Shown: positions 7,534 through 14,317 of the stretch, in pieces
Position numbering within the stretch: position 1 is the stretch's first letter
Layout of the letters: every line of letters begins with the position of its first letter
Virus record (IMG/VR): IMGVR_UViG_3300006793_000261
Location: 1-24,907 of that record
Direction: 5' to 3' (one strand)
Length of the DNA stretch: 24,907 nt
Source of the DNA: a virus
Position numbers and translations under genes: made by a program
The notes under the pieces: generated by a model
What the model saw: the letters and a program-made list of their open reading frames with translations, nothing else
Told to the model about the DNA's origin: nothing
The model's database searches: none

Positions 7534-8034
7534 TCAAATATCGAGATCTTCAATACTTAATAAATACTGTTTTTCAAGTACATATGCCATTACTCTTGTC
7601 ATTCTTAAATTAGATTTTTTAAATATCATGTTTTTAGTTGCAAAACCTTCAAACCTGTATTTTGGATATTTACAAGAAAATAATGCAAACAGATGACATT
7701 CGCTTTTTAAATATTCCGGTATCATTAAGGGGTTTTCCGGGTTTCGGTTGACTTTAACATCAACAGACATTCCACACCACTGTGCATCATAATAATCAGT
7801 GCCTAATCTTTTACTTGTATTGTGTATTTTAAAATCCGGGTATAAATTGAGCTCACGGGCAAATATAAATTCAGCGCCAAATCCGTCACGATCTAATTCA
7901 AAGCTTGAAATTTTATTAACTGTACCGGATCCGTTCCAACCAGTGTCAATTTTATTTTGATGTCTGTGATGTGCTGATAATTCTACTATCTGTTTTTCGT
8001 ATTTATCTAATGTGTAAACTTGTCCTTTATTCAT
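7534..8034 (-). CDS. Putative PD-(D/E)XK-fold endonuclease
   Basis: A 166-aa protein with a plausible restriction-endonuclease-like core: E55 in GFGAEFIFAREL, D80 in RLGTDYYDAQ, and D92-V-K94 in MSVDVKVNR, followed by a strand-helix ending ECHLFALFSC. The acid...D-x-K spacing and predicted strand order fit the fold. It sits between the replication initiator (8-base overlap) and the primase-helicase. It might resolve replication or recombination intermediates, or cut host DNA. I cannot place it in a named family. Confidence 0.6.
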   Translation of the reverse strand: MNKGQVYTLDKYEKQIVELSAHHRHQNKIDTGWNGSGTVNKISSFELDRDGFGAEFIFARELNLYPDFKIHNTSKRLGTDYYDAQWCGMSVDVKVNRNPENPLMIPEYLKSECHLFALFSCKYPKYRFEGFATKNMIFKKSNLRMTRVMAYVLEKQYLLSIEDLDI

Positions 8035-8902
8035 TTTTTATATATTCTTTTAATTCTTTTAATTGATATTTATTAAAAACTTGATTTAAATTAAAATAGT
8101 TTAATTTTCCTGTTTTTGTAATAGCGCCTATTTTTTCAGATCCATTTTCTTCATATAAAAAATATTTTATAACACCTTTAATTTTCCAGTAAAATTTTGG
8201 TTTATTAGCATTCTTATATGTTTCAAAATACTTGTGTACATATTTAATTCCGTTTTTATCTTTATTTCTAAGCTTTAATAAAGTCAAAAAATGCTCAGAC
8301 CAAAATTCATGTTCTCTAATAAATTTAACTACTAAATAAAGTTGTTTAATATCTATTTTTTCAATCTTTTCAAGCTTTTCTAAGCAATCTAACCATCTAA
8401 ATTTTTGACTTTCTGTTTCCGGCAAGTATCGTGTTGGGAAGAGTTTTAAAAAGTGAGGAAAGGCACTTAAAATTGTTTTAGAAAAGGTTTTATTATTACT
8501 TTCCTTTTTAATATTACTTTTATTAATAATATTACTTTGTGCTTGATTTTCTAAATTAAGGTTTTCTAAATTAAGGTTTTCTGGAATAAGGTTATCCGCT
8601 TTAAGTGGTTTATCAGATAACATATAATTTATACCAGCTATTTTACCATTGACATAAATTCTTTTACGTTCTAAATATCCAAACTTTATAAGCTCGTTGA
8701 TTTTAGATCTAACGGCACTGTGATTTTCCTTAAAATGCCCACATATAAATTCTACATTAATTTGTTGTTCTGACTTGTGACTAAACAACCAAGCGTATAA
8801 ACCGGTTGCTCCCACAGATATACCTTTGTGCCTGAGTATGTAGCTAGGTATGACAGTGAAAAAATCAAACTTTTTAGGTTTGATTATTAAATTATATTTC
8901 AT
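8027..8902 (-). CDS. Winged-helix replication initiator-like protein
   Basis: Residues 20-95 form a winged helix: GISVGATGLYAWLFSHKSE, EFICGHFKENHSAVRSKINE as recognition region, then LIKFGYLERKRIYVNGKIAG as wing. A low-complexity Asn/Leu/Glu/Ser linker covers about 100-140. A helical C-terminal part holds FPHFLKLFPTRYLPET and FLTLLKLRNKDKNGIKYV. This N-terminal DNA-binding, flexible-linker, C-terminal arrangement matches phage initiators of the lambda O/DnaD-like kind, and the linker codons are tandem repeats next to an AT-only tract, as in lambda O. Location just before the primase-helicase supports an initiator or helicase-loader role; the exact family is not recognised. Confidence 0.68.
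   Translation of the reverse strand: MKYNLIIKPKKFDFFTVIPSYILRHKGISVGATGLYAWLFSHKSEQQINVEFICGHFKENHSAVRSKINELIKFGYLERKRIYVNGKIAGINYMLSDKPLKADNLIPENLNLENLNLENQAQSNIINKSNIKKESNNKTFSKTILSAFPHFLKLFPTRYLPETESQKFRWLDCLEKLEKIEKIDIKQLYLVVKFIREHEFWSEHFLTLLKLRNKDKNGIKYVHKYFETYKNANKPKFYWKIKGVIKYFLYEENGSEKIGAITKTGKLNYFNLNQVFNKYQLKELKEYIKNE
8547..8606 (-). repeat. Iteron-like 15-bp tandem repeats inside the initiator gene
   Basis: On the plus strand, two perfect copies of ttttctaaattaagg (8547-8561, 8562-8576), a third with 3 changes (8577-8591) and a degenerate fourth (8592-8606). They encode the IPENLNLENLNLEN linker. The flank at about 8480-8535 is nearly pure A/T (runs such as ttattaataatatta). Repeats plus an adjacent AT-rich unwinding tract within an initiator gene is the lambda origin architecture, so this is a candidate replication origin; protein repeat expansion is the alternative. 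Confidence 0.5.
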
Positions 8903-8910
8903 AAATTATT

Positions 8911-9162
8911 TTATTGTTTATCTACAAAACCCTTGATGGAATCAATAAAGGTCCTGAGTTCTTTAAAAGTGTCAAAAAATTCATTATATGTCATTGGATC
9001 TTCTTCGTACATAAACCAAAGTAATTCCATTAACATATTAAATTCAGCTTCTGTTGCATGACCAACAAATTTATAATCATAGACAAAATCATCTGATGAA
9101 GTTTGTGTCCATCTTACACGCTGTTCTACTTCTTCAAAATAAATTTTTCTACTTATTCCCAT
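8911..9162 (-). CDS. Hypothetical acidic protein, 83 aa
   Basis: Not recognised. It begins MGISRKIYFEEVEQRVRW and continues with an acidic helical part containing EFNMLMELLWFMYEEDPMTY and FFDTFKELRTFID. Its ATG shares a base with the VRR-NUC stop (9162), so it is translationally coupled to that nuclease. No membrane segment or signal is seen. It lies between the nuclease and the initiator, so a replication-related accessory role is possible but only positional. Confidence 0.65.
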   Translation of the reverse strand: MGISRKIYFEEVEQRVRWTQTSSDDFVYDYKFVGHATEAEFNMLMELLWFMYEEDPMTYNEFFDTFKELRTFIDSIKGFVDKQ

Positions 9163-9533
9163 TATTTGTTTTTAAAATACGTTATTATTGTTGATATGCA
9201 TTTATCGTAATCATTGTGCCAACAAGCTAGCCAATTATTATCATTTAACATTCCTAACCAATTTTGTTGATTTTGTGTTGGTTTATTATAACCTGTTTTT
9301 AATTCTATTGCTAAACCACTGTACTGTCTATTGCTAGTAAAAATTAATATATCCGGGATCCCGGCTTTTGTGCCTAAAAATTTCATTTTAAATTGTTCAA
9401 AAGGTGTTCTTTTACCTTCATTAGCAACATGTGTATATAAGGCACCCGGATAATTAGTGTCCAAAAATCTCATAACTTTATTCTGCATTATGTCTTCTTT
9501 GCCTAAATATTTAAAAAACGGATTTCTTTTCAT
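9162..9533 (-). CDS. VRR-NUC domain nuclease
   Basis: A 123-aa stand-alone VRR-NUC protein. The core reads ANEGKRTPFEQFKMK (E39), GTKAGIPDILIF (D61), GLAIELKTGYNKPTQNQQNWL (E77-L-K79, Q89), which is the full PD-(D/E)XK motif set in this family's typical order. Family members are structure-specific endonucleases; in phages they occur with recombination and replication genes and probably act on branched DNA. It shares an overlap with the 83-aa gene and lies 31 bases from the DnaA-like gene. The start at 9533 gives a leader MKRNPFFKYLGKEDIM; no Shine-Dalgarno is present. Confidence 0.9.
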   Translation of the reverse strand: MKRNPFFKYLGKEDIMQNKVMRFLDTNYPGALYTHVANEGKRTPFEQFKMKFLGTKAGIPDILIFTSNRQYSGLAIELKTGYNKPTQNQQNWLGMLNDNNWLACWHNDYDKCISTIITYFKNK

Positions 9534-9564
9534 TAAATTTTTTTATAAAATTAAAAAATAATTT

Positions 9565-9984
9565 TTATAATTCAGCTAAATAATAAATTGAATTTTCTAA
9601 TCCTTTAATTTCGCTTTTTAAATCTTCATTTTCTAGCAATAATAAATTGTAATCTTGCACTAATTGTTGTAATGTCATGCCTTTATACATTTCATTAAAA
9701 TTAAGTGTCTTAAATAGCTTTAAATTAAATTTTTTCATTAATGAATTATATTTTTTCAAATAATACTTATCATGTTTTGCCATAAATTCTAATTCTTTTA
9801 ATGCGTGTAAAACTGTAGCGTGGTTTTTATCTAAAGTTTTGGCAATTTTATGATATGTATAACCTCCAAAATCTCTACAAATTTTATAATAACAAGCTCG
9901 AGCAAAAACATATTTAAATTTTCTGCTTTTATTTGATATATCTAAATTAAAATGCTTCTCAACTAAATTTCTTATTACTATCAT
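9565..9984 (-). CDS. DnaA domain IV-like DNA-binding protein
   Basis: A 139-aa protein. Residues 22-66 match the DNA-binding domain IV of bacterial DnaA: FARACYYKICRDFGGYTYHKIAK, then KNHATVLHALKEL, which corresponds to the DnaA signature (hHTTVLHA-type) that reads DnaA boxes. There is no AAA+ ATPase. The C-terminal part (105-139) is a leucine/glutamate-rich probable coiled coil (LQQLVQDYNLLLLENEDL) that could dimerise it. It may direct replication to a phage origin, compete with host DnaA, or act as a repressor. It overlaps the exonuclease stop by 4 bases. Confidence 0.8.
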   Translation of the reverse strand: MIVIRNLVEKHFNLDISNKSRKFKYVFARACYYKICRDFGGYTYHKIAKTLDKNHATVLHALKELEFMAKHDKYYLKKYNSLMKKFNLKLFKTLNFNEMYKGMTLQQLVQDYNLLLLENEDLKSEIKGLENSIYYLAEL

Positions 9985-10745
9985 ATTTTTATCAGATAAG
10001 ATCCGTCACTTGCTATTCTTGACCAAGTATAGGATTTGATTTTATTATCTCTTACATATAATTTCCAATCTTGCAGTGCTTGTTTATATAAAACACGGCC
10101 CTTTTCAATAGTTTCTTCATCTAAAGTTTGGACATTTACAGTATAAGGTTTTACATTTTCCACTGCTTTAATTTTAAAAGTATCAACGCCAAGCATATCC
10201 ATATAAAACGCTGCTTGTATGTGGTAACCGTATTTTTTTACTTCCCATCTAAAACCCTCTGGAGAATTATCACGAGTTGTTTTAACGTCAGCAATAAAAC
10301 CAGATACACGATTTATAACGTCCGGGCGTACTCTGACATCTATACCAATGTGTTTTAAATAATGTGACAACTCAATTTCGCCTTTACAATAATGTTGTGC
10401 TAATTTATTTTTACTTAAATTTTCTAATATTGTTGTAATTGCCTTGTGTTCATTATATGTTAAACATATTTTACCTTTTGCTTTTTCTTCTTCCTGTTTT
10501 TTAAGTTCTTTATTTTCTTTTTTTCTTAAATCCCCAATATTTGGCATTGGATAATATACGTCATAAAATGTTTCCGGTTCCAGCATAGCATGATGCACTG
10601 CCGTTCCTAATCTCATTGAATCGGTTTCTTTAAATTCCATTTCTAAATAATGTTTCACTGATTTTTTAGATATTATTTTTAAACCGCTTGCGCTAATTGA
10701 TTGATGAGAATGATACATCTCATTACTGTCTTTTACTACTTTCAT
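9981..10745 (-). CDS. RecE/YqaJ-like PD-(D/E)XK exonuclease
   Basis: A 254-aa protein resembling the C-terminal exonuclease of RecE. Motifs: MRLGTAVHHAMLEPETF (44-60) with the His expected before the catalytic core, VRVRPDVI (137-144, D142), FIADVKTTRDN (150-160, D153-V-K155) and GYHIQAAFYMDML (173-185, Q177). A charged Lys/Glu insert sits at 74-92. It should resect 5' ends of duplex DNA to feed the ERF annealase found in the same block, forming a two-component recombinase. Its leader is TAATTTATG, directly after the stop of the small membrane gene. Confidence 0.88.
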   Translation of the reverse strand: MKVVKDSNEMYHSHQSISASGLKIISKKSVKHYLEMEFKETDSMRLGTAVHHAMLEPETFYDVYYPMPNIGDLRKKENKELKKQEEEKAKGKICLTYNEHKAITTILENLSKNKLAQHYCKGEIELSHYLKHIGIDVRVRPDVINRVSGFIADVKTTRDNSPEGFRWEVKKYGYHIQAAFYMDMLGVDTFKIKAVENVKPYTVNVQTLDEETIEKGRVLYKQALQDWKLYVRDNKIKSYTWSRIASDGSYLIKI

Positions 10746-10748
10746 AAA

Positions 10749-10877
10749 TTATTGTATTATTAAACTCGTTATAAATGCTATTATTGTTAAAATAAATGCA
10801 ACTTTTATCACTGCAAATATTTCGTCTTCTTTTTTCGGATCCCTTCCTTGATTTGATCTGTATTGACGTTTTTTCAT
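10749..10877 (-). CDS. Small single-span membrane protein, 42 aa
   Basis: ATG at 10875-10877 overlaps the stop of the 112-aa gene (ATGA), and TAA at 10749-10751 ends 3 bases before the exonuclease ATG. It begins MKKRQYRSNQGRDPKKEDE, a basic then acidic head, followed by a hydrophobic helix of about 21 residues (FAVIKVAFILTIIAFITSLI). The perfect packing between two real genes and the AATTTATGAAAAA start support it. By charge the N-terminus would stay in the cytoplasm. It could be an early membrane anchor or antiholin-like peptide; function is unknown. Confidence 0.7.
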   Translation of the reverse strand: MKKRQYRSNQGRDPKKEDEIFAVIKVAFILTIIAFITSLIIQ

Positions 10878-11212
10878 AAATTTTTTATATTAGATTTTAA
10901 CCTGTTAATTATTTCTTCTCCACTGTAATAATCTTTTTTGTCATTTAATCTAAATGCTATTCTCAAATTAAAATCCTCGTTAACTTTTAAATATTGTTCT
11001 GATTTTTTTGGATCTGTCAAATTTATTACAGTTATATCATATTTATTTTTTTCTAATTTTCCGTTATTACCACAAAAAGTAATTTGATCTTTATCAATTA
11101 AATCTTGTAATAAAAAATTTAAATCAAAAACAGTTAGTTTATCTTTTTTTTCCCTGTAAGAATTTAACATTTTCATGTATTTTTTTCTTACATCAGTATA
11201 AGTATTTTTCAT
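10874..11212 (-). CDS. Hypothetical protein, 112 aa
   Basis: Not recognised. The N-terminus is basic and helical (MKNTYTDVRKKYMKMLNSYR); the centre predicts strands (QITFCGNNGKLEKNKYDITV) and the C-terminus a helix (EEIINRLKSNIKNL). It is the first gene after the internal terminator at 11268-11294 and has the AATTTATGAAAAA leader, so its mRNA probably begins in the A/T-only 11213-11267 stretch. ATGA overlap with the membrane peptide indicates a shared transcript. Confidence 0.7.
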   Translation of the reverse strand: MKNTYTDVRKKYMKMLNSYREKKDKLTVFDLNFLLQDLIDKDQITFCGNNGKLEKNKYDITVINLTDPKKSEQYLKVNEDFNLRIAFRLNDKKDYYSGEEIINRLKSNIKNL

Positions 11213-11267
11213 AAATTATAAATTTTTTTTTAAATTATAAATAAATTTTAATAATTCCAAATTAACC

Positions 11268-11294
11268 AAAAAAAAAGGCAACCGATTGGCTGCC
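11268..11294 (-). terminator. Rho-independent terminator after the ERF/81-aa genes
   Basis: On the minus strand GGCAGCC-AATC-GGTTGCC (one A-C mismatch) is followed by nine Ts. It starts 18 bases after the stop of the 81-aa gene. It would separate the short HTH-ERF-81aa transcript from the rest of the early genes, or act as a leaky attenuator. Confidence 0.8.
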
Positions 11295-11312
11295 CTCTTT
11301 TCCTGTTACTTG

Positions 11313-11558
11313 CTAATCGAAATTTAAGTCATCAACTGTAACATTCTGCGCTTTTTTTTCTTCCTTAACGTAAGGATCAGAAATTGATAATGAGATAAAA
11401 GGGCCGTTTGCTCCTTCTTTACGCCAACCAGCAATTTGTTTTTCAGTACCGTCTTGTAAAACGATAGTGCCGTTAAAATCTGGTTGAGTTTCTTTTTCCT
11501 TATATTGATTTTTAAATAAGGTTCCATTTCCGGGTTTGTGTTTAAATGATTCTGCCAT
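11313..11558 (-). CDS. Small early protein, possible ssDNA/DUF736-like, 81 aa
   Basis: The sequence KPGNGTLFKNQYKEKETQPD, FNGTIVLQDGTEKQIAGWRK, GPFISLSISDPYVKEEKKAQ is a compact all-beta pattern with a disordered Lys-rich linker and an acidic tip (VTVDDLNFD). An acidic tail after a small beta domain recalls ssDNA-binding proteins, and this layout also resembles DUF736-type proteins. It follows ERF by 5 bases and is directly followed by a strong terminator, consistent with a highly expressed recombination partner. The functional link is inferred. Confidence 0.6.
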   Translation of the reverse strand: MAESFKHKPGNGTLFKNQYKEKETQPDFNGTIVLQDGTEKQIAGWRKEGANGPFISLSISDPYVKEEKKAQNVTVDDLNFD

Positions 11559-11563
11559 AATTA

Positions 11564-11968
11564 TTAAATAAATGATTGATTAAATTTTGGTTGATTTTCA
11601 ACCTGTCTGCCGCTTGCTGTGTTCCCGTCATCATCTTCGGCTTGTAAACCTAACAATGATTGCAAAGTATAACGCCTGTAATAAGTAATGGCGCCACCTA
11701 ATTTTTGGGGATCTTTTATGTCACCGAGCGGTATTGATGACATAATTTTCGGTTCATCTGATTCAAGATCTTCTAAAATAGTACAAACTTCATTGTTAAT
11801 TATAGGTTGCAATAATAAGATCCTGTGTTTTTTTAACAGTGGCAATAAAGATTTTATTAAACTGTTAATATCAAAATACTTGGATTTGAAATAAGGATTT
11901 TTACTGTCTTTTGATATTGCCCCTATTTCTTGTTGCAATATAAAAAGCTTCTTGTGAAATTGATTCAT
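11564..11968 (-). CDS. erf: ERF-family single-strand annealing protein
   Basis: A 134-aa ERF annealase. Family features are the SKDSKNPYFKSKYFDINSLI block (19-38), LLPLLKKHRILLLQPI (41-56), and the hallmark DPQKLGGAITYYRRYTLQSL (86-105) followed by LLGLQAEDDDGN. It anneals complementary single strands and pairs with the RecE-like exonuclease downstream to give phage recombination. It is short compared with P22 Erf because the C-terminal region is only a short polar tail (ENQPKFNQSFI). Leader TTAATTTATGAATC, no Shine-Dalgarno. Confidence 0.9.
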   Translation of the reverse strand: MNQFHKKLFILQQEIGAISKDSKNPYFKSKYFDINSLIKSLLPLLKKHRILLLQPIINNEVCTILEDLESDEPKIMSSIPLGDIKDPQKLGGAITYYRRYTLQSLLGLQAEDDDGNTASGRQVENQPKFNQSFI

Positions 11969-11987
11969 AAATTAAATTAACTTTTTT

Positions 11988-12173
11988 TTAAATTAGACGT
12001 CTCATTGCTTCAAACCCGATTTCTTGAAGCTTGTTGATTTCGTCGACTGTGAATGTTCCGGGATTTTTTAATCTTGACGCCAGTGTAGGCATCGTACAAT
12101 TTAAGACCTCACAAACAATGTATTTTTTTATACCTAGTTTTTTCAGATCTTCATCAAAGTAATATTTAAACAT
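11988..12173 (-). CDS. Small HTH DNA-binding protein (candidate early regulator)
   Basis: A 61-aa protein with a helix-turn-helix at about 16-50: KKYIVCEVLNCTMPTLASRLK then NPGTFTVDEINKLQEIGF. This resembles the small Cro/CI-like and XRE proteins of flavobacterial phages. It is the first gene of the early block, right after the structural-gene terminator, where a transcription regulator would be expected. No integrase is seen nearby, so lysogeny is not implied. Confidence 0.72.
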   Translation of the reverse strand: MFKYYFDEDLKKLGIKKYIVCEVLNCTMPTLASRLKNPGTFTVDEINKLQEIGFEAMRRLI

Positions 12174-12234
12174 ATTTTATATATTTTCAGCTAATTTAAT
12201 AAAATATATTTTAAGAAAAAAGAAATTTTTTAAT

Positions 12235-12273
12235 AAAAAAAGGAACCCCCAATGAATAAACAAAGGGGATTCC
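12235..12273 (-). terminator. Rho-independent terminator of the tail operon
   Basis: On the minus strand GGAATCCCC...GGGGTTCC forms an 8-bp stem with one bulged base and a 15-16-base loop, followed by seven Ts (12235-12241). It begins 25 bases after the 672-aa tail gene stop. The remaining 12174-12234 is A/T-rich and should hold the early promoter; a clear Bacteroidota -33/-7 pair could not be picked out. Confidence 0.85.
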
Positions 12274-12298
12274 AGCAGCAAACAGGAAAAGAAAAAGT

Positions 12299-14317
12299 TT
12301 AAAATTTAGCTTTAAAAGTGCTTGTTTGATCGTCGTCTTGATTCGGCACGTGCATTGTAACTTCGTATGTGTTACGCTTTACATTATATGTCATTCTATC
12401 AATGTAACAACTTACGTTTTCGCGTAAATGACCGCTTGCAGGATTGCCAAAATTAATCCATACTTTATTGTGTAAAGAAATTGGATTTGTATCTTGATTG
12501 TACAATGTACCTTCGTAATTTACTAAATTTTTTCTGTAATCATTTATAACTTGTTGTGTTATTATTTTTTCTAATGTTGTAGCAAAATTAGCATTATCAT
12601 CTCTGGGCCGTATAACCTTAGTTGTACTGCTTAAGATATTTGCGTAATTATTATGCGACAAACATAAATCTGATAGTTTTAAAACGCCTGTCAAATTTGA
12701 TCCGGCCGTTCTAATTCTAGTGTATGTAAAATCGTCTATTTTACTGTAAAAAGGTTCTCTGTTATCACCGTCTTTTCTATCAAATTCAATAGTAATATTA
12801 TCATAATACAAACCGTTTAAACCGCCACTATTCGCAACGTAAGGTTCATATAAGTCAATAAACATTAAACCTGTTATTGGAAATGGTCCTACATCATAAC
12901 TAAATTCTTGCCATTTATCTGGTTCTTCTTCTACGTCTTGTGTGTTTATTACGGCAGTAGTCGACCAAGCTTCGGTGGTATTATTCCAATAATAAGTTGG
13001 ATCTTGCGGTGGCGGTGAGCTTGGATCTGGGCCAACTCTTAATTGCCATCTAAAATTTACAGAGCCATAATTACTGTTAACGTCAAAATATGTATTTATT
13101 TTAAGCACATGACCTAAATGGGTTGAATTAATAGCATAACCACCAACAGAGTTAGATAATGTTTTTCTTGTGTTTAAACTTGTTTGTGTTTGTACGTTTT
13201 TAAAACTTTGATTGCCTTGTTTACTGAAATCAGTTGATATAGTACCGGGTGAAGTTGTACTTGTTGATGTATAAGTTGTCCAAAATGTTAATCCGTTTTC
13301 AAATCCTGAGTTTTGAAAATTATTAGTTTCATTGTATTGTGACGTTTCGTGTGTTATTACAAACTCGTTTAAAGGTCTTTTAAATTCTCTAGTCAAATCA
13401 TTTCCTAAAGGCAATAAATTGCTAGGCAGTTGTTTTAACACATTAATATTAGATGTTGATTGATAAGTTCCTTGATAATTATAAATAACAAATTTAGGCG
13501 ATTCAGTACCGTTATTAATTAAGCTTGTTGTTTCAGATGCCATTATATTAGTTGGAACAGTACCGCCTTGTGCTGTTGATGCGCTTGCGTTTTTTACTGC
13601 TTGATCGGAATAACTAGAATTATTTACAATGTACCATTTACCATAAGATTGAAAAATTCTTGCGTTAGTAATTTTTAAAATTTGTTCTAACACATAAGAT
13701 GCGTTGTTTATATCTAGTTTTGATTTTTGTAATGTATAAGGATTAATTGACATTATATCATATAATGAATACTGTGTACTGCTTGGATTTCTTACATATA
13801 TATCTTGACTTACATATATATCAAGATCTAGATCTAAATTTTCCAATGTAGATGTTATCCATTGTCGAGCTGATAAAGGACCGTAACTGTCTTGATACAG
13901 TGTCATATCGAAGTTTTTAAGCGTTCCTAAGCCGTCTATTGCTTTTAATGATATAGGGAACGGCTTGCTTCTCAAAGCTTCTGTAAATTGATCGTTTACA
14001 AGCCAGCCAATCCAAAATAATTGATAATTATTGCTTGTGTCTTTATAAAATACTTTCACTTGATATTCTCGTTCATCGTACTCATAAAAATTATCGTAAG
14101 TAACGTCATCTGTAACAAATAAATTTATTTCACATTCAGATCCTTTTATTGGTGTATAAAAATTGTCATCACCCTCCCAAGATATAACACAAGGTTCGTT
14201 TGTACCAACCATATCGTACACTGTAGATGACGTATAATTTTTTTTCCATATTTCAATTTTTTTACCTTTTAAATTGTCATCTGAAAATTCTAAACGATAT
14301 TTAACACCGTATGCCAT
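12299..14317 (-). CDS. Tail hub/baseplate protein with carbohydrate-binding-like insert
   Basis: A 672-aa protein following the tape measure, the usual place of distal tail or hub proteins. The N-terminal part (MAYGVKYRLEFSDDNLKGKK; VISWEGDDNFYTPIKGSECE; NFYEYDEREYQVKVFY) is a pattern I associate with tail proteins of Bacteroidota phages. Residues about 335-530 look like a jelly-roll carbohydrate-binding module: FENGLTFWTTY, SKQGNQSFKNV and GLNGLYYDNITIEF. Last gene of the tail operon, with a terminator 25 bases on. It starts by TAATG overlap with the tape measure stop. Likely connects the tail tip to fibres and may contact surface glycans (inference). Confidence 0.72.
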   Translation of the reverse strand: MAYGVKYRLEFSDDNLKGKKIEIWKKNYTSSTVYDMVGTNEPCVISWEGDDNFYTPIKGSECEINLFVTDDVTYDNFYEYDEREYQVKVFYKDTSNNYQLFWIGWLVNDQFTEALRSKPFPISLKAIDGLGTLKNFDMTLYQDSYGPLSARQWITSTLENLDLDLDIYVSQDIYVRNPSSTQYSLYDIMSINPYTLQKSKLDINNASYVLEQILKITNARIFQSYGKWYIVNNSSYSDQAVKNASASTAQGGTVPTNIMASETTSLINNGTESPKFVIYNYQGTYQSTSNINVLKQLPSNLLPLGNDLTREFKRPLNEFVITHETSQYNETNNFQNSGFENGLTFWTTYTSTSTTSPGTISTDFSKQGNQSFKNVQTQTSLNTRKTLSNSVGGYAINSTHLGHVLKINTYFDVNSNYGSVNFRWQLRVGPDPSSPPPQDPTYYWNNTTEAWSTTAVINTQDVEEEPDKWQEFSYDVGPFPITGLMFIDLYEPYVANSGGLNGLYYDNITIEFDRKDGDNREPFYSKIDDFTYTRIRTAGSNLTGVLKLSDLCLSHNNYANILSSTTKVIRPRDDNANFATTLEKIITQQVINDYRKNLVNYEGTLYNQDTNPISLHNKVWINFGNPASGHLRENVSCYIDRMTYNVKRNTYEVTMHVPNQDDDQTSTFKAKF

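Noticed and set aside
11324-11527. Second minus-strand frame overlapping the 81-aa gene
   Set aside because: Internal frame with no domain; the 81-aa frame has the better leader, is spaced correctly to ERF and ends before a terminator.
11988-12173. Prophage CI/Cro switch
   Set aside because: Only one small HTH gene is seen, no divergent repressor and no integrase or attachment site, so lysogeny cannot be claimed.
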